This document shows, piece by piece, positions 1 through 6,672 of a stretch of DNA of 10,190 nt. Source of the stretch: Deltaproteobacteria bacterium (GTDB taxonomy: Bacteria; Myxococcota_A; Polyangia; Haliangiales; Haliangiaceae); NCBI GenBank assembly GCA_013813945.1, contig JACCQV010000471.1:1-10190 (forward strand), written 5' to 3'. The notes beneath the pieces were generated by a model. The model searched no databases. It saw only the letters and a list, made by a program, of their open reading frames with translations, and was not told where the DNA came from. The position numbers and the translations under genes were made by a program. Every line of letters starts with the position of its first letter. The stretch's first letter is position 1.

Positions 1-1
1 G

Positions 2-487
2 ATCTGGACCGCGGTCCGGGCGAACCGTGATCCGAACCAGATCGCAGGCCTCATCTATGGACTCGAAGGTCTCGGAGAAGTCGTGCTCAGCGCGGCACTC
101 GTCGACGAGGTTCGCCTTGTCGTCGACTTCCTCGCGGAGCAGTCGAAGACGCATCCGGCGCGCAACTATCACCGGTTCGCGATCCTCGCCGCCCCGATCG
201 TCGGCGATCGGTCACTGCTTGCGCACTCTCATCATTCCGAGCGGGCAGACAAGCTCGCGGCCGCCAGCGCGGCGGAGCTCGATGGTGATTTCGCGAAGGC
301 GGCCGACCTCTTCACCCAGCTCGTCGACGATCCGACGTTCTCGTGGGACTACCCCGAGCGCGCCGCGCTGATCCGAAACCTACGCGCACTGAAGCGGACC
401 AAGGATCTCGCTGACGTGTGCACAGACACGCTGCGGCCCGCAGTGGTCCGGCCTGCGTTACTCGCGATCCGTCCGGCCTGTCACTAG
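2..487 (+). CDS. C-terminal part of an unidentified, possibly TPR-like protein (5' truncated)
   Basis: The reading frame is open from base 2 to the TAG at 485-487, giving 161 residues with no stop, so the gene starts outside the window. The GTG at 83 is only an internal valine codon; the codons before it are equally protein-like. The sequence is rich in Ala, Leu, Asp and Arg and predicts as helical. The stretch around DGDFAKAADLFTQLVDD, followed by YPERAALIRNLRAL, looks like a TPR helix pair, which suggests the C-terminal helical repeats of a larger regulator such as a kinase, cyclase or ATPase with TPRs. No catalytic motif is visible, so the function is unknown. The last four bases overlap the end of the convergent acyl-CoA dehydrogenase gene. 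Confidence 0.6.
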   Translation: MWTAVRANRDPNQIAGLIYGLEGLGEVVLSAALVDEVRLVVDFLAEQSKTHPARNYHRFAILAAPIVGDRSLLAHSHHSERADKLAAASAAELDGDFAKAADLFTQLVDDPTFSWDYPERAALIRNLRALKRTKDLADVCTDTLRPAVVRPALLAIRPACH

Positions 488-1719
488 CGCTCGGTGTCGG
501 TCACGCCGATCAACTGGCGCGCACAGGCGAGCAGGTTGATATCCGTTGTGCCGGCGCCCAGCTCGAGCAGCTTGGAATCACGCGCGAGCTTCTCGATGCC
601 GAGCTCCTCCATGTAGCCATAGCCACCGTGGATCTGGATCGCGATCAATGCGGCATCGACCGCGAGCTGGGCGCTCATCGCCTTGGATGCGTTGATGTAC
701 GGCATGTCCTTCACGCCGTTCTGCTGCATCCATGCGAGGCGGAACACGATGTTCTCGACCGTACGCAGCTTGAGGAACAGGTCCGTGATCTTGAGCTGCA
801 CGGCCTGGAACTCGCCGATCGCGCGCCCGAACTGCCGACGCTCGCGGACGTATGCGAGGCTCGCGTCGTAGCAGCGCTCGATGATTCCCCACGCCATTGA
901 CGGCACACCGGAGCGCTCGCTGCCGAGGCTCTCCTTGGTGTCGCTGCGGCCGGCCTTGCCCTTCTCCTTGCCGCCGAGCAGGTGCTCGACGCCGAGCTTG
1001 ACGTCGTCGAAGAAGACCTCGCTGGTCGGCGAGTCGCGCATCCCCATCTTCTTGAACGGTGGGCCGACGGTGACGCCTTCCATTCCTCGCTCGACGATGA
1101 ACGTCGCGACGGGCCGGTCCGCTTCGGGCTCTCCGCGATCGATCTTGGCGTAGACCAGGAACACGTCGGCGCCTGGACCGTTGGTGATGAAGGTCTTGCT
1201 GCCCGAGAGGACATAGCCGTCGCCCACCGGCTTCGCGGTCGTGCGCATCGAGCCGAATGCGTCCGAGCCGGCGTTGGGCTCGGTGAGGCACCACGCGCCG
1301 ATCTGCTGCATCGTCGAGATCGGGAGCCCGTACTTCTCGATCTGGTCCGCGGTGCCCTTGGTGACGAGTGCGCCTCCGACGAGCCCGATCGAGACGCCGA
1401 ACCCCATCGCAAAGCCCGGCGACACCCGCGACAGCTCCTTGACGACGACGTGCATCATCATCGGATTGCCGCTCGCCTGCGACATCGTCTTCTCTCCATC
1501 ACCGGGGGGCGCGTCCCCGCTGCGCAGCTTCGCGATTCGCTTCTTCACCGCCCCGCCGAGCATCGCGTCGAAGCCGAAGGCTTTCGCCATCTTCTTCATG
1601 AGGTCGAACGGCATCTCGGTGCCGGCCTCGAGCGCCGGAATTCTCGGCACGAGGGTCGACTGACACCACTGCCGGATCACGCCGGCGATCATCTGGGACT
1701 GCTCGTCGAGCTGGAACAT
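484..1719 (-). CDS. Acyl-CoA dehydrogenase (FAD-dependent, FadE-like)
   Basis: This 411-residue protein is a complete acyl-CoA dehydrogenase, a cytoplasmic FAD enzyme that oxidises an acyl-CoA to the trans-2-enoyl-CoA and passes electrons to ETF. Visible family motifs are the first signature WCLTEPNAGSDA (143-154), KTFITNG (175-181), the FAD-contact motif RQFGRAIGEFQ (295-305) and the second signature QIHGGYGYMEE from 362. The usual catalytic Glu of short- and medium-chain enzymes, in the C-terminal YEGT motif, is replaced by Ala389 (GAGT). Glu268-Arg269 instead sits where isovaleryl-CoA and long-chain dehydrogenases carry their base, so a branched or long substrate is inferred. Extra segments occur near residues 56-85 and 250-264. 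The start is supported by AGGA seven bases upstream (plus-strand 1727-1730). No other beta-oxidation gene is in the window. Confidence 0.93.
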   Translation of the reverse strand: MFQLDEQSQMIAGVIRQWCQSTLVPRIPALEAGTEMPFDLMKKMAKAFGFDAMLGGAVKKRIAKLRSGDAPPGDGEKTMSQASGNPMMMHVVVKELSRVSPGFAMGFGVSIGLVGGALVTKGTADQIEKYGLPISTMQQIGAWCLTEPNAGSDAFGSMRTTAKPVGDGYVLSGSKTFITNGPGADVFLVYAKIDRGEPEADRPVATFIVERGMEGVTVGPPFKKMGMRDSPTSEVFFDDVKLGVEHLLGGKEKGKAGRSDTKESLGSERSGVPSMAWGIIERCYDASLAYVRERRQFGRAIGEFQAVQLKITDLFLKLRTVENIVFRLAWMQQNGVKDMPYINASKAMSAQLAVDAALIAIQIHGGYGYMEELGIEKLARDSKLLELGAGTTDINLLACARQLIGVTDTER

Positions 1720-1752
1720 CCGGGCATCCTAGCCCGCGCCCGGAGTGGCCAC

Positions 1753-1768
1753 GTAACCATGTCGTTAC
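1753..1768. promoter_or_regulatory. Possible operator: GTAAC-N6-GTTAC inverted repeat
   Basis: A perfect 5-bp inverted repeat with a six-base spacer lies 33 bp upstream of the acyl-CoA dehydrogenase start, in the divergent promoter region. Its position and dyad form suit a dimeric repressor. Acyl-CoA dehydrogenase genes are often controlled by TetR-type regulators, but no regulator gene is in view, so the role is inference. Arms of this length can arise by chance. Confidence 0.22.
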
Positions 1769-1776
1769 CCCTCGCA

Positions 1777-1794
1777 CCGACGATTACCCGTCGG
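1777..1794. promoter_or_regulatory. Perfect 6-bp inverted repeat in the divergent promoter region
   Basis: CCGACG-ATTACC-CGTCGG is a perfect 6-bp dyad with a six-base loop. It shares the hexamer TTACCC (1784-1789) with the right arm of the neighbouring dyad (TTACCC at 1765-1770), 19 bp apart. It could be a second operator or a leader hairpin. No T-run follows, so it is not a convincing terminator. No clear -35/-10 pair is recognisable in 1720-1900. Confidence 0.22.
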
Positions 1795-1900
1795 CGGATG
1801 GCTTCGTACATGGCAGGGAAGCAGCCCACGATGGTACCTTTGCCCGGTATGGGGCTTCCCGATCGTCATGAGACGAGCGGGTTTACGAATGGTGAATCAC

Positions 1901-4867
1901 ATGGTTCGGCATTACTTCTGGCTTATTGCGTTCACCTTGATGGGCGCGTGTTTTTCACCCAGCTTCAAGGAGGGCGAGATCCAGTGCGGCCCCAACGACG
2001 CGTGCCCGCCGGGTCTCGATTGCCACGCAGGACTCTGCTACTCGAACCCGCCGACGCCGATCGATGCAGCGCCGATCGATGTACCGGATGCGTTCGCGCT
2101 GACCGTCACCAAGACCGGTAACGGCGTCGGCACCATCACGTCCGCGCCGACCGGGATCAATTGCCCGACGGACTGCAACGAAACCTTCATGGCCGGGACG
2201 TCCGTCACGCTGACCGCGACTCCGAGCGCTGGCTCCACGTTCCTGGGCTGGAGCGGTGGCGGCTGCACAGGGGCCGGCGCGTGCACGGTCACCGTCGACG
2301 CGGCGAAGACCGTGACCGCGAGCTTCGGGCTCGGCACGCTGGGGGTCACGCTCGCCGGAAACGGCACCGGCTCCGTGACGTCGAACCCGTCAGGCATCAA
2401 CTGCACCGGCGACTGCAGCGAGAACTTCACGAGTGGCACCGTGGTCACGCTCACCGCGACGCCGGCGACCGGGTCGACGTTCACCGGCTGGGCGGGCGGG
2501 AGCTGCGCGGGCACGGGTCCTACCTGTACCGTCACGATCGGCGCCGCGGTCACGATCACCGCGACGTTCACGCTCGAGCAGTTCGCGCTCACCGTGGTAC
2601 CCGGCGGCAACGGCTCGGGCACGGTGACCTCGTCACCGGCCGGCATCTCGTGCGTCGGCGACTGCAGCGAGAACTACAACTACGGCACGACAGTCACGCT
2701 CACCGCGACGGCTACCGGCGGCTCGGTATTCGGTGGCTGGACAGGAGGCACGTGCAGCACGGCCAGCACGTGCGTCGTCAACATCACCGCCGTCACCAAC
2801 GTGACCGCGACGTTCAACCTGATCCAGGACGGCCTGACCGTCACGGTCGCGGGTAACGGCACCGTGACGTCGAACCCTTCTGGGATCATGTGCCCAGGCG
2901 ACTGCACCGAGCCTTACGTCACCGGCACGGCGGTCGTGCTGACGGCGGCGCCGGGGACCGGCTCGGTGTTCTCGGGTTGGACAGGTGGCGGCTGCACCGT
3001 CGGCAGCACCGCCCCGTGTACCGTGACGCTGAGCGGCGCGACCGCGGTGACCGCGACGTTCACACTGACCACGCATCCGTTGACCGTCACGCTTGCCGGC
3101 CCCACCGGCGGTGGCACCGTGACGTCGTCGCCGGGCACGATCAACTGTCCTGCCGCCAGCTGCTCGCAGTCGTTCAACTTCGGCACCGTCGTCACGCTGA
3201 CGGCGACCCCGGCCCTCGGCCACACGTTCACGGGCTGGACCAACGGCTGCTCCGGCACGGCCACAACCTGTCAGGTCACGACGAACATGATGATCGGGGT
3301 CACCGCGACCTTCGCGATCTCCACGCCCCAGCTCGAGGTCACCCTCGCCGGAACCGGCGCGGGGAATACCGGAGGCGCTGGCACCGGCGCGGTGACGTCG
3401 GTCCCGGCAGGGATCAGCTGTGGTTCCACCTGCCGCGCGAACTTCAACTTCAATACGATGGTCACCCTGACCCAGACGGTGGGTACCGGCACGACGTTCA
3501 CGGGTTGGTCGGGGGCGTGCTCGGGCATGGGCTCGACGTGCGTCGTGACGATGGACCAGGTCCGATTCGTGACCGCGACGTTCGCACTGCAGCCGGTCAT
3601 GTTGTCCGTCACGAAGGCCGGCACCGGCTCCGGTGGCGTCACGTCCGTCCCGGCGGGCATCAACTGCGGCACGACGTGCACGAATACGTTCGATTACGCC
3701 ACCAGCGTCACCTTGACCGCGACCCCGGCATACGGCTCCACCTTCACGGGCTGGTCGGACGCGTGCTCGGGATCGAGCTCGACGTGCGTGGTCACGCTGA
3801 CCGCCGCACGCAACGCCACTGCGACGTTCGCGGCGGTGCCGCCGAACCGCGTGTTCGTCACGTCGACCTCCCACACCGGCAACCTGGGCGGGCTCGCGGG
3901 TGCAGACGCCATCTGCGCGACCCGCGCCACGGCGGTCGGCTTCGGGGGCACGTTCCGGGCGTGGCTGTCGACGCCCACCGTCAATGCGAGGGATCGGCTG
4001 GGAACCGCCACCGGCTGGATCCGGTCCGACGGCCAGCCCGTCTTCAACAGCCTCGCCGACCTCCTCGCGGGGAAGCACATTTATCCGATCGCGAAGGACG
4101 AGCTCGGCAACTTGATCGCCCCTAATACCCCGGTCATGACCGCCACCCAGACGAACGGCGTGTACGACGACTCCGGCGGGTCGTGGGGCAATTGCAGCAA
4201 CTGGACGAGCGCCGCGGCGTCCACCGTCTTCATTGGCTATGCCGACGTGAACAGTCAAAAGTGGACGAACTACGCGGGCGGAAACTGCTCCAACACGGCG
4301 ATGCGTTTCTATTGCTTCCAGGTCGACAACCAGGCGGTCGTGCAGCCTGCTGATGTTCCTGCGCGCACCGCGTTCACCACGAACGCCACCTGGTCGCCCT
4401 CCGGCGGACTGGCGTCGGCGGATGCGCTGTGCGCGTCCGAGGCGACCGCGGCCGGCCTGCAGGGCGTGTTTCGGGCTCTCCTGGCTTCGACGGCCAACAG
4501 CGCGATCGGGCGCTTCAATACGACAACCGCCGACCGGCCGTGGGCGAACCGCAACGGCACACTGCTGGCTCCGACCGCCGGCGCGCTGGCGGTGACCGCG
4601 CCCCCGTTCGCGAACTTCGACGCGCCGCCGAATCTGAACGCGGCCGGCACGTCCTTCGTGGGCGGTTCCTTTCACTGGACCGGCGCGCCGGACCTCGTCA
4701 GCATCGGAACCGTGGCCAACACCTGCAGCAACTGGTCGTCCAACACATCGGCCGCGACAGGCCGCATGGGAGTCGTTGGCCACGCGTCGATCGCAGAGGC
4801 GTGGAACTGGGGAAACCAAGCGTGGGCCTGTAATTCGGTGCGACACCTCGTGTGCCTGCAGAACTGA
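1901..4867 (+). CDS. Putative lipoprotein with seven InlB-like B-repeats and two C-terminal DUF1554-type domains
   Basis: From the ATG at 1901 the protein has 988 residues. In-frame ATGs at 1868 and 1889 are alternatives; 1901 is preferred because GGTGA (1891-1895) sits five bases upstream and the signal peptide has normal length. The hydrophobic stretch ends in LMGAC, a lipobox-like site with Cys17 as the acylated residue. A Cys-rich motif follows (C29, C35, C41, C46), then an Asp/Pro/Ala linker. Residues 65-646 hold seven repeats of about 80-90 residues of the divergent InlB B-repeat type, each with TxTxxFxGW-like strands and four Cys. Residues 651-809 and 823-987 are two related domains with equivalent Cys (672, 765, 796, 805 and 844, 942, 977, 985), resembling DUF1554, the endostatin-like domain of Leptospira Len lipoproteins that bind host ligands. 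A surface adhesive or structural role is inferred; the ligand is unknown. The kinase gene starts 39 bp downstream. Confidence 0.85.
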   Translation: MVRHYFWLIAFTLMGACFSPSFKEGEIQCGPNDACPPGLDCHAGLCYSNPPTPIDAAPIDVPDAFALTVTKTGNGVGTITSAPTGINCPTDCNETFMAGTSVTLTATPSAGSTFLGWSGGGCTGAGACTVTVDAAKTVTASFGLGTLGVTLAGNGTGSVTSNPSGINCTGDCSENFTSGTVVTLTATPATGSTFTGWAGGSCAGTGPTCTVTIGAAVTITATFTLEQFALTVVPGGNGSGTVTSSPAGISCVGDCSENYNYGTTVTLTATATGGSVFGGWTGGTCSTASTCVVNITAVTNVTATFNLIQDGLTVTVAGNGTVTSNPSGIMCPGDCTEPYVTGTAVVLTAAPGTGSVFSGWTGGGCTVGSTAPCTVTLSGATAVTATFTLTTHPLTVTLAGPTGGGTVTSSPGTINCPAASCSQSFNFGTVVTLTATPALGHTFTGWTNGCSGTATTCQVTTNMMIGVTATFAISTPQLEVTLAGTGAGNTGGAGTGAVTSVPAGISCGSTCRANFNFNTMVTLTQTVGTGTTFTGWSGACSGMGSTCVVTMDQVRFVTATFALQPVMLSVTKAGTGSGGVTSVPAGINCGTTCTNTFDYATSVTLTATPAYGSTFTGWSDACSGSSSTCVVTLTAARNATATFAAVPPNRVFVTSTSHTGNLGGLAGADAICATRATAVGFGGTFRAWLSTPTVNARDRLGTATGWIRSDGQPVFNSLADLLAGKHIYPIAKDELGNLIAPNTPVMTATQTNGVYDDSGGSWGNCSNWTSAAASTVFIGYADVNSQKWTNYAGGNCSNTAMRFYCFQVDNQAVVQPADVPARTAFTTNATWSPSGGLASADALCASEATAAGLQGVFRALLASTANSAIGRFNTTTADRPWANRNGTLLAPTAGALAVTAPPFANFDAPPNLNAAGTSFVGGSFHWTGAPDLVSIGTVANTCSNWSSNTSAATGRMGVVGHASIAEAWNWGNQAWACNSVRHLVCLQN
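2093..3838 (+). repeat. Seven tandem B-repeat units within the lipoprotein gene
   Basis: Unit boundaries by protein alignment are 2093-2335, 2336-2581, 2582-2827, 2828-3073, 3074-3325, 3326-3598 and 3599-3838. Each unit runs from a strand like LTVTLAGNGTG, through a GI[NS]C-type turn, a GTxVTLTATP strand and an FxGW motif, to a closing VTATF strand. Units 1 to 4 keep the second Cys at CxxxC, and unit 5 has CxxxxC. Unit 6 has an insertion of about 8 residues (GNTGGAGT) near its start. Similar DNA stretches recur, for example around the TTCACCGGCTGG-type sequence, so unit number could change by recombination. Confidence 0.85.
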
Positions 4868-4897
4868 AGCACCGCCGCCGCGGCTGCCATCATGAGT

Positions 4898-4903
4898 GGG
4901 GGA
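4898..4903 (+). promoter_or_regulatory. Ribosome-binding site deciding the kinase start at 4907
   Basis: GGGGGA lies three bases before the ATG at 4907. The in-frame ATG at 4892 is preceded only by a C/G-rich stretch (CCGCCGCGGCTGCCATC) with no Shine-Dalgarno-like sequence, so 4907 is the better start. The spacing is slightly short, so this is a moderate call. Confidence 0.45.
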
Positions 4904-4906
4904 CCT

Positions 4907-6664
4907 ATGCGTCGTTGCCGCAAATGTAATCAGGAGTGGCCTGACACGATGAACGCCTGTCCCAATGATGGGTGGTCGTTCAGCGTGGATGTCGACGCGA
5001 CGGTTCACCCGCAGAGCAGCCCGCCGGTGCGGATGGCCAGCGCGCCGGCTGCGATCGGTGCGCTGGCAACTGCCGGCCCCGCGATCGCGGAATCGAGCGA
5101 TCTCGTTGCTGGCTTCGTGGTCGGCGAGTACCGGATCGAGAAGAAGATCGGCGAGGGCGGCATGGGCGCCGTGTACTCGGCCATGCATCCGATGATCGGC
5201 AAGCGCGCCGCGATCAAGGTGATCAGCACGGCGCTAGGCACCGATGCCTCTGCAGTGAACCGCTTCGTCCAGGAAGCGCGCTCGGTCAACCAGATCGGCC
5301 ACCCCAACATCGTCGACGTGTTCGCCTTCGGCGAGCTGCCTGATGGTCGCAACTACTTCGTCATGGAGTACCTCCAGGGCGAGAGCCTCGCGGATCGCAT
5401 CCAGCGCGTCGCCATGCCGCTCGGAGAGGCGATCGAGATCCTCGATCAGATCTGCGACGCCCTCGAAGCCGCGCACGAGAATCAGATCGTCCACCGCGAT
5501 CTGAAGCCCGACAACGTCTACCTCGCAGCGGTGCGTGGCGGCCGCACGCTGGTCAAGCTGCTCGACTTCGGGATCGCGAAGCTCGCCGACGCACCGGGCA
5601 CCGGTGGAGGGATCGCGAAGACCCGGACCGGGATGATGATGGGCACGCCCGGGTACCTGTCGCCGGAGCAAGCCCGCGGCAAGAACGTGGACCATCGAAC
5701 CGATGTCTACGCACTCGGGTGCATGGTGTTCGAGATCGTCTGCGGCCGGCTTCCGTTCGTCGCTGACAACGCCATGGACATCGTGCTGATGCACATGACG
5801 GCGAAGGCCCCCCGGCCGCGCGAGTTCTGGCCGGAGATACCCGCGCCTCTCGATGAGCTGATCTCGCGCATGCTCGAAAAGGACGCGAGCCTTCGACCCT
5901 CGCTGGCGGAGGTTCGCAGCGCGTTCGCCGCACTGGTCACGAGTGGTCTGGTCACCCTCACCAATGGCCGTGGTGTGTCGTTCCGCTCCGGGATGAGTGG
6001 CCTCGTCACGCCGGGCCACGGCATGGCGGTGGGCACGCATCCCGTAGGCCCCGCGCCGAGCACATCGCCGCCGACCACATCACCGGCCACGATGTCGCCC
6101 GGAGCTGCGGCACCGAAGAAGCGCGGCGGCCTGATGTTCGGAGTGATCGCGGGCCTCCTGGTCGTCGGCGCGATCGTTGGCGTCGCGGCCACGCGAGGTG
6201 GAGACGACAAGCAGCCAGCAGCGAGTCAGGTGCCGGCGGTCGCCACGGCCACCGAGCCGCCGAAGACCGAGCCGCCGAAGACCGAGCCTCCGAAGGTCGC
6301 TGTGGTCGAGCCTGTTCCGGCGAAGCAGCCAGGAGCGATCGAGCTCGCGGTCAACGTCGACAAGGCGCAGGTCACCTTCGACGGCAAGCCCGTCGCGATC
6401 ACGGGACGTAAGGCGATGATTCCCGTCGAGACCGAAGGTAGCCACACGGTCATGATCACCGCGTCGGGTCGCGAGCCGTTCCAGCAACAGATCGACGTCA
6501 AGGCCGGTGCCACCGTGAAGCTGGTCGCAACGCTCGAGCGCTCGAAGGGCACCAAGAAGCCTCCTGTGGCGGGCGGCAAGAAGCCGCCGCCCACCGGAGC
6601 TGGCTCTGGGACGAAGCCCAAGACCGAGGACAAGAACTACACCGTCGATCCGTTTGCGAACTAG
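4907..6664 (+). CDS. Transmembrane Ser/Thr protein kinase with zinc-ribbon-like N-terminus and PEGA tail
   Basis: From the ATG at 4907 the protein has 585 residues; an in-frame ATG at 4892 would add five. The N-terminus has CRKC (Cys4, Cys7) and CPNDG (Cys18), a zinc-ribbon-like motif with only three Cys. Residues 75-345 are a Hanks-type kinase with the Gly loop GEGGMGAV (82-89), Lys104, HRDLKPDN (196-203, catalytic Asp198), DFG (220-222), SPE in place of APE (252-254) and Arg330. All catalytic residues are present, so activity is expected. The activation segment has Thr residues before MMMGTPGY that could be autophosphorylated. A Pro/Ser/Thr linker leads to a TM helix (409-428) flanked by KKR. 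An EPPKT repeat and a PEGA-like domain (476-544) follow, then a Lys/Pro linker ending YTVDPFAN. The expected topology is kinase inside, PEGA outside. The TPR gene follows after 8 bp. Substrate and signal are unknown. Confidence 0.93.
   Translation: MRRCRKCNQEWPDTMNACPNDGWSFSVDVDATVHPQSSPPVRMASAPAAIGALATAGPAIAESSDLVAGFVVGEYRIEKKIGEGGMGAVYSAMHPMIGKRAAIKVISTALGTDASAVNRFVQEARSVNQIGHPNIVDVFAFGELPDGRNYFVMEYLQGESLADRIQRVAMPLGEAIEILDQICDALEAAHENQIVHRDLKPDNVYLAAVRGGRTLVKLLDFGIAKLADAPGTGGGIAKTRTGMMMGTPGYLSPEQARGKNVDHRTDVYALGCMVFEIVCGRLPFVADNAMDIVLMHMTAKAPRPREFWPEIPAPLDELISRMLEKDASLRPSLAEVRSAFAALVTSGLVTLTNGRGVSFRSGMSGLVTPGHGMAVGTHPVGPAPSTSPPTTSPATMSPGAAAPKKRGGLMFGVIAGLLVVGAIVGVAATRGGDDKQPAASQVPAVATATEPPKTEPPKTEPPKVAVVEPVPAKQPGAIELAVNVDKAQVTFDGKPVAITGRKAMIPVETEGSHTVMITASGREPFQQQIDVKAGATVKLVATLERSKGTKKPPVAGGKKPPPTGAGSGTKPKTEDKNYTVDPFAN
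5129..5941 (+). repeat. Kinase-domain DNA repeated in inverted orientation at 8239-9045
   Basis: The kinase-coding DNA here and the second kinase domain of the convergent gene (minus strand, 9045 down to 8239) are clearly homologous at base level. Around 5281-5330 against 8900-8848 most bases match, including an exact 20-bp identity at 5300-5319 and 8855-8874 (opposite strand). The encoded segments share long identical runs, for example from RFVQEARSVNQIGHPNI onward, and VHRDLKPDNV. This indicates a duplicated gene in inverted arrangement about 2.3 kb apart. Confidence 0.7.
6254..6298 (+). repeat. 15-bp tandem repeat encoding EPPKT
   Basis: Three 15-bp units (6254-6268, 6269-6283 and the diverged 6284-6298) encode EPPKT-EPPKT-EPPKV in the linker between the TM helix and the PEGA-like domain of the kinase. 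The first two units are identical, which suggests recent slippage. The segment probably acts as an extended spacer. Confidence 0.75.
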
Positions 6665-6667
6665 GAG
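6663..6667 (+). promoter_or_regulatory. Ribosome-binding site overlapping the kinase stop codon
   Basis: AGGAG shares its first two bases with the TAG stop of the kinase gene and lies five bases before the ATG at 6673. This supports the start of the TPR gene and suggests translational coupling between kinase and TPR protein. Confidence 0.7.
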
Positions 6668-6672
6668 CCCTC

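Noticed and set aside
27..371. A Ser/Arg-rich frame of 114 codons near the left edge
   Set aside because: It overlaps the frame 2-487, which has a normal composition and is open from the edge. The Ser/Arg-rich product is typical of a shifted GC-rich frame.
982..2121. A 379-codon plus-strand frame across the acyl-CoA dehydrogenase and the lipoprotein start
   Set aside because: It is antisense to a gene with full family motifs and then out of frame with the lipoprotein signal peptide. Its composition (Arg, His, Asp, Leu-rich) is that of a shadow frame.
4868..4906. GCCGCGGC palindrome between lipoprotein and kinase as a terminator
   Set aside because: It has no loop and no following T-run, and the short gap fits an operon better than a transcript end.
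2633..5188. An 851-codon open frame antisense to the lipoprotein and the start of the kinase gene
   Set aside because: It is Arg/Gly/Ala/His-rich, crosses a gene boundary and has no domain-like pattern. The plus-strand frames encode clear repeats, a signal peptide and a kinase. High GC removes stop codons from the antisense frame.
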